Origin: Paenibacillus glacialis
Lineage (GTDB): Bacteria > Bacillota > Bacilli > Paenibacillales > Paenibacillaceae
Length of the DNA: 64,000 nt
Assembly: GCF_001637205.1 (NCBI RefSeq)
Contig: NZ_LVJH01000021.1
Coordinates: forward strand, 141,443 to 205,442
Reading direction: 5' to 3'
The notes under the pieces are model-generated. The model made no database searches, was not told where the DNA came from, and saw nothing but the letters and a program-made list of their open reading frames with translations. The position numbers and the translations under genes were made by a program. This document shows, piece by piece, positions 63,732 to 64,000 of the stretch (the stretch's first letter is position 1; the number at the start of each line of letters is the position of its first letter).

Positions 63732-63778
63732 AATAATAGAGAGGTAGGGGCATATCAATTCCCTACCTCTCTATTATT
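63732..63778. terminator. Terminator after the protease gene
   Basis: An 18-bp perfect stem, 63732-63749 with 63761-63778, around an 11-base loop. No long T run but very stable. Confidence 0.75.
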
Positions 63779-63884
63779 ATCTTCGATAACCCCATACTTC
63801 TGCTCTGTAAGTAAATTCCTATTTGAAAAAACAATTGTCTTAAATAAAATATTTACATATTCTCAATTTACTTATGACAGATTG

Positions 63885-64000
63885 TCAAGTCAAGTGCGAC
63901 AGGGCTTCCATGAAAGCTTCGTGAGCAGACTTCCAGCCTAGACATTTACGCGGGCGATCGTTAATAAGGCGGATGGCTTCAGCAAGCTGCTTACCGTTGA
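63885..64000 (-). CDS. IS30-family transposase, C-terminal end (continues past window)
   Basis: The minus strand is open from the window end to a TGA at 63885 and reads NGKQLAEAIRLINDRPRKCL, GWKSAHEAFMEALSHLT. The N-RPRK-LGWK motif is the conserved end of IS30 transposases, just after the DDE glutamate. Outside it lies CAAGTGCGACAG, similar to the sequence beside the IS30 remnant at 50.55 kb, so the two may belong to related elements. Confidence 0.82.
   Translation of the reverse strand, partial: NGKQLAEAIRLINDRPRKCLGWKSAHEAFMEALSHLT

Overview
The window looks like an accessory stretch of a spore-forming, Gram-positive Bacillales chromosome, most likely Paenibacillus or a close relative. Evidence for this is strong AGGAGG-type ribosome binding sites, frequent TTG/GTG starts, S-layer-homology (SLH) domains, a GerAB-type germinant permease, Gmad2 repeats, a Spo0E remnant, and secreted proteins that join catalytic domains to FN3 or chitin-binding modules. 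No rRNA, tRNA or CRISPR array was seen. GC content and codon use change between blocks (for example 16.3-18.5 kb, 25.4-26.9 kb and 34.3-35.2 kb look more GC-rich than their neighbours), and many genes are fragments. The region appears to have grown by repeated transfer and to be decaying.

Layout. 1-8.6 kb: end of an AzlCD exporter operon, an iron-box nitroreductase, a methyltransferase, a membrane protein/CcdA/TlpA thiol-redox operon, a deleted maltose acetyltransferase, an Lsa-type ABC-F antibiotic-resistance gene behind an elaborate attenuator leader, and an AlkC-type DNA glycosylase. 8.6-16 kb: secreted sugar dehydrogenase, four-repeat Gmad2 protein, ECF sigma/anti-sigma pair, GerAB permease. 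16-23.4 kb: SLH-anchored serine hydrolase, a response regulator whose kinase gene has been fused to the 3' end of a Tet(M)-like gene, an SLH lipoprotein. 24-27 kb: MarR regulator and divergent FAD monooxygenase with three matching operators. 28-31 kb: D-Ala-D-Ser vancomycin-resistance-type operon (VanT with its membrane domain deleted, VanXY, ligase) with no recognised vanRS. 31-35 kb: mobile-element debris, a DUF2239 gene with twin operators, an alpha/beta hydrolase. 35-41 kb: a tandem duplication of response regulator/DUF885 protein/histidine kinase, the second copy largely eroded.

42-50.5 kb is the most unusual part. A set of accessory DNA-repair and transcription genes lies on the minus strand: UvrA, a small PcrA-Tudor-like protein, RecA, a group 2 sigma factor and a CarD-like protein. 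To their right lie decayed relatives on the plus strand: a second CarD start, an endonuclease III with a stop codon inside its FeS loop, and a frameshifted DUF429 gene. Two of these loci share an almost identical promoter block. I infer a mobile repair module linked to RNA polymerase.

50.5-58.3 kb: IS30 remnant, possible group II intron fragment, and a serine catabolism locus (alpha-beta fused serine dehydratase, transporter, split SdaAA/SdaAB, divergent YheO-like regulator). 58-61.5 kb: a graveyard of IstB, DUF3888, Spo0E, Rhs, eut and phage fragments. 61.8-64 kb: a subtilisin-like protease with FN3 and chitin-binding domains, then the 3' end of an IS30-family transposase.

A family of short repeats (around TCGGA..ATATTCTTGTCAT, near 16.0, 21.0, 21.3, 23.6, 32.0 and 51.4 kb), two of them close to a TGTAGGCA-type terminus, looks like scattered ends of a Tn7/Tn552-like transposon whose transposase genes are not in the window.
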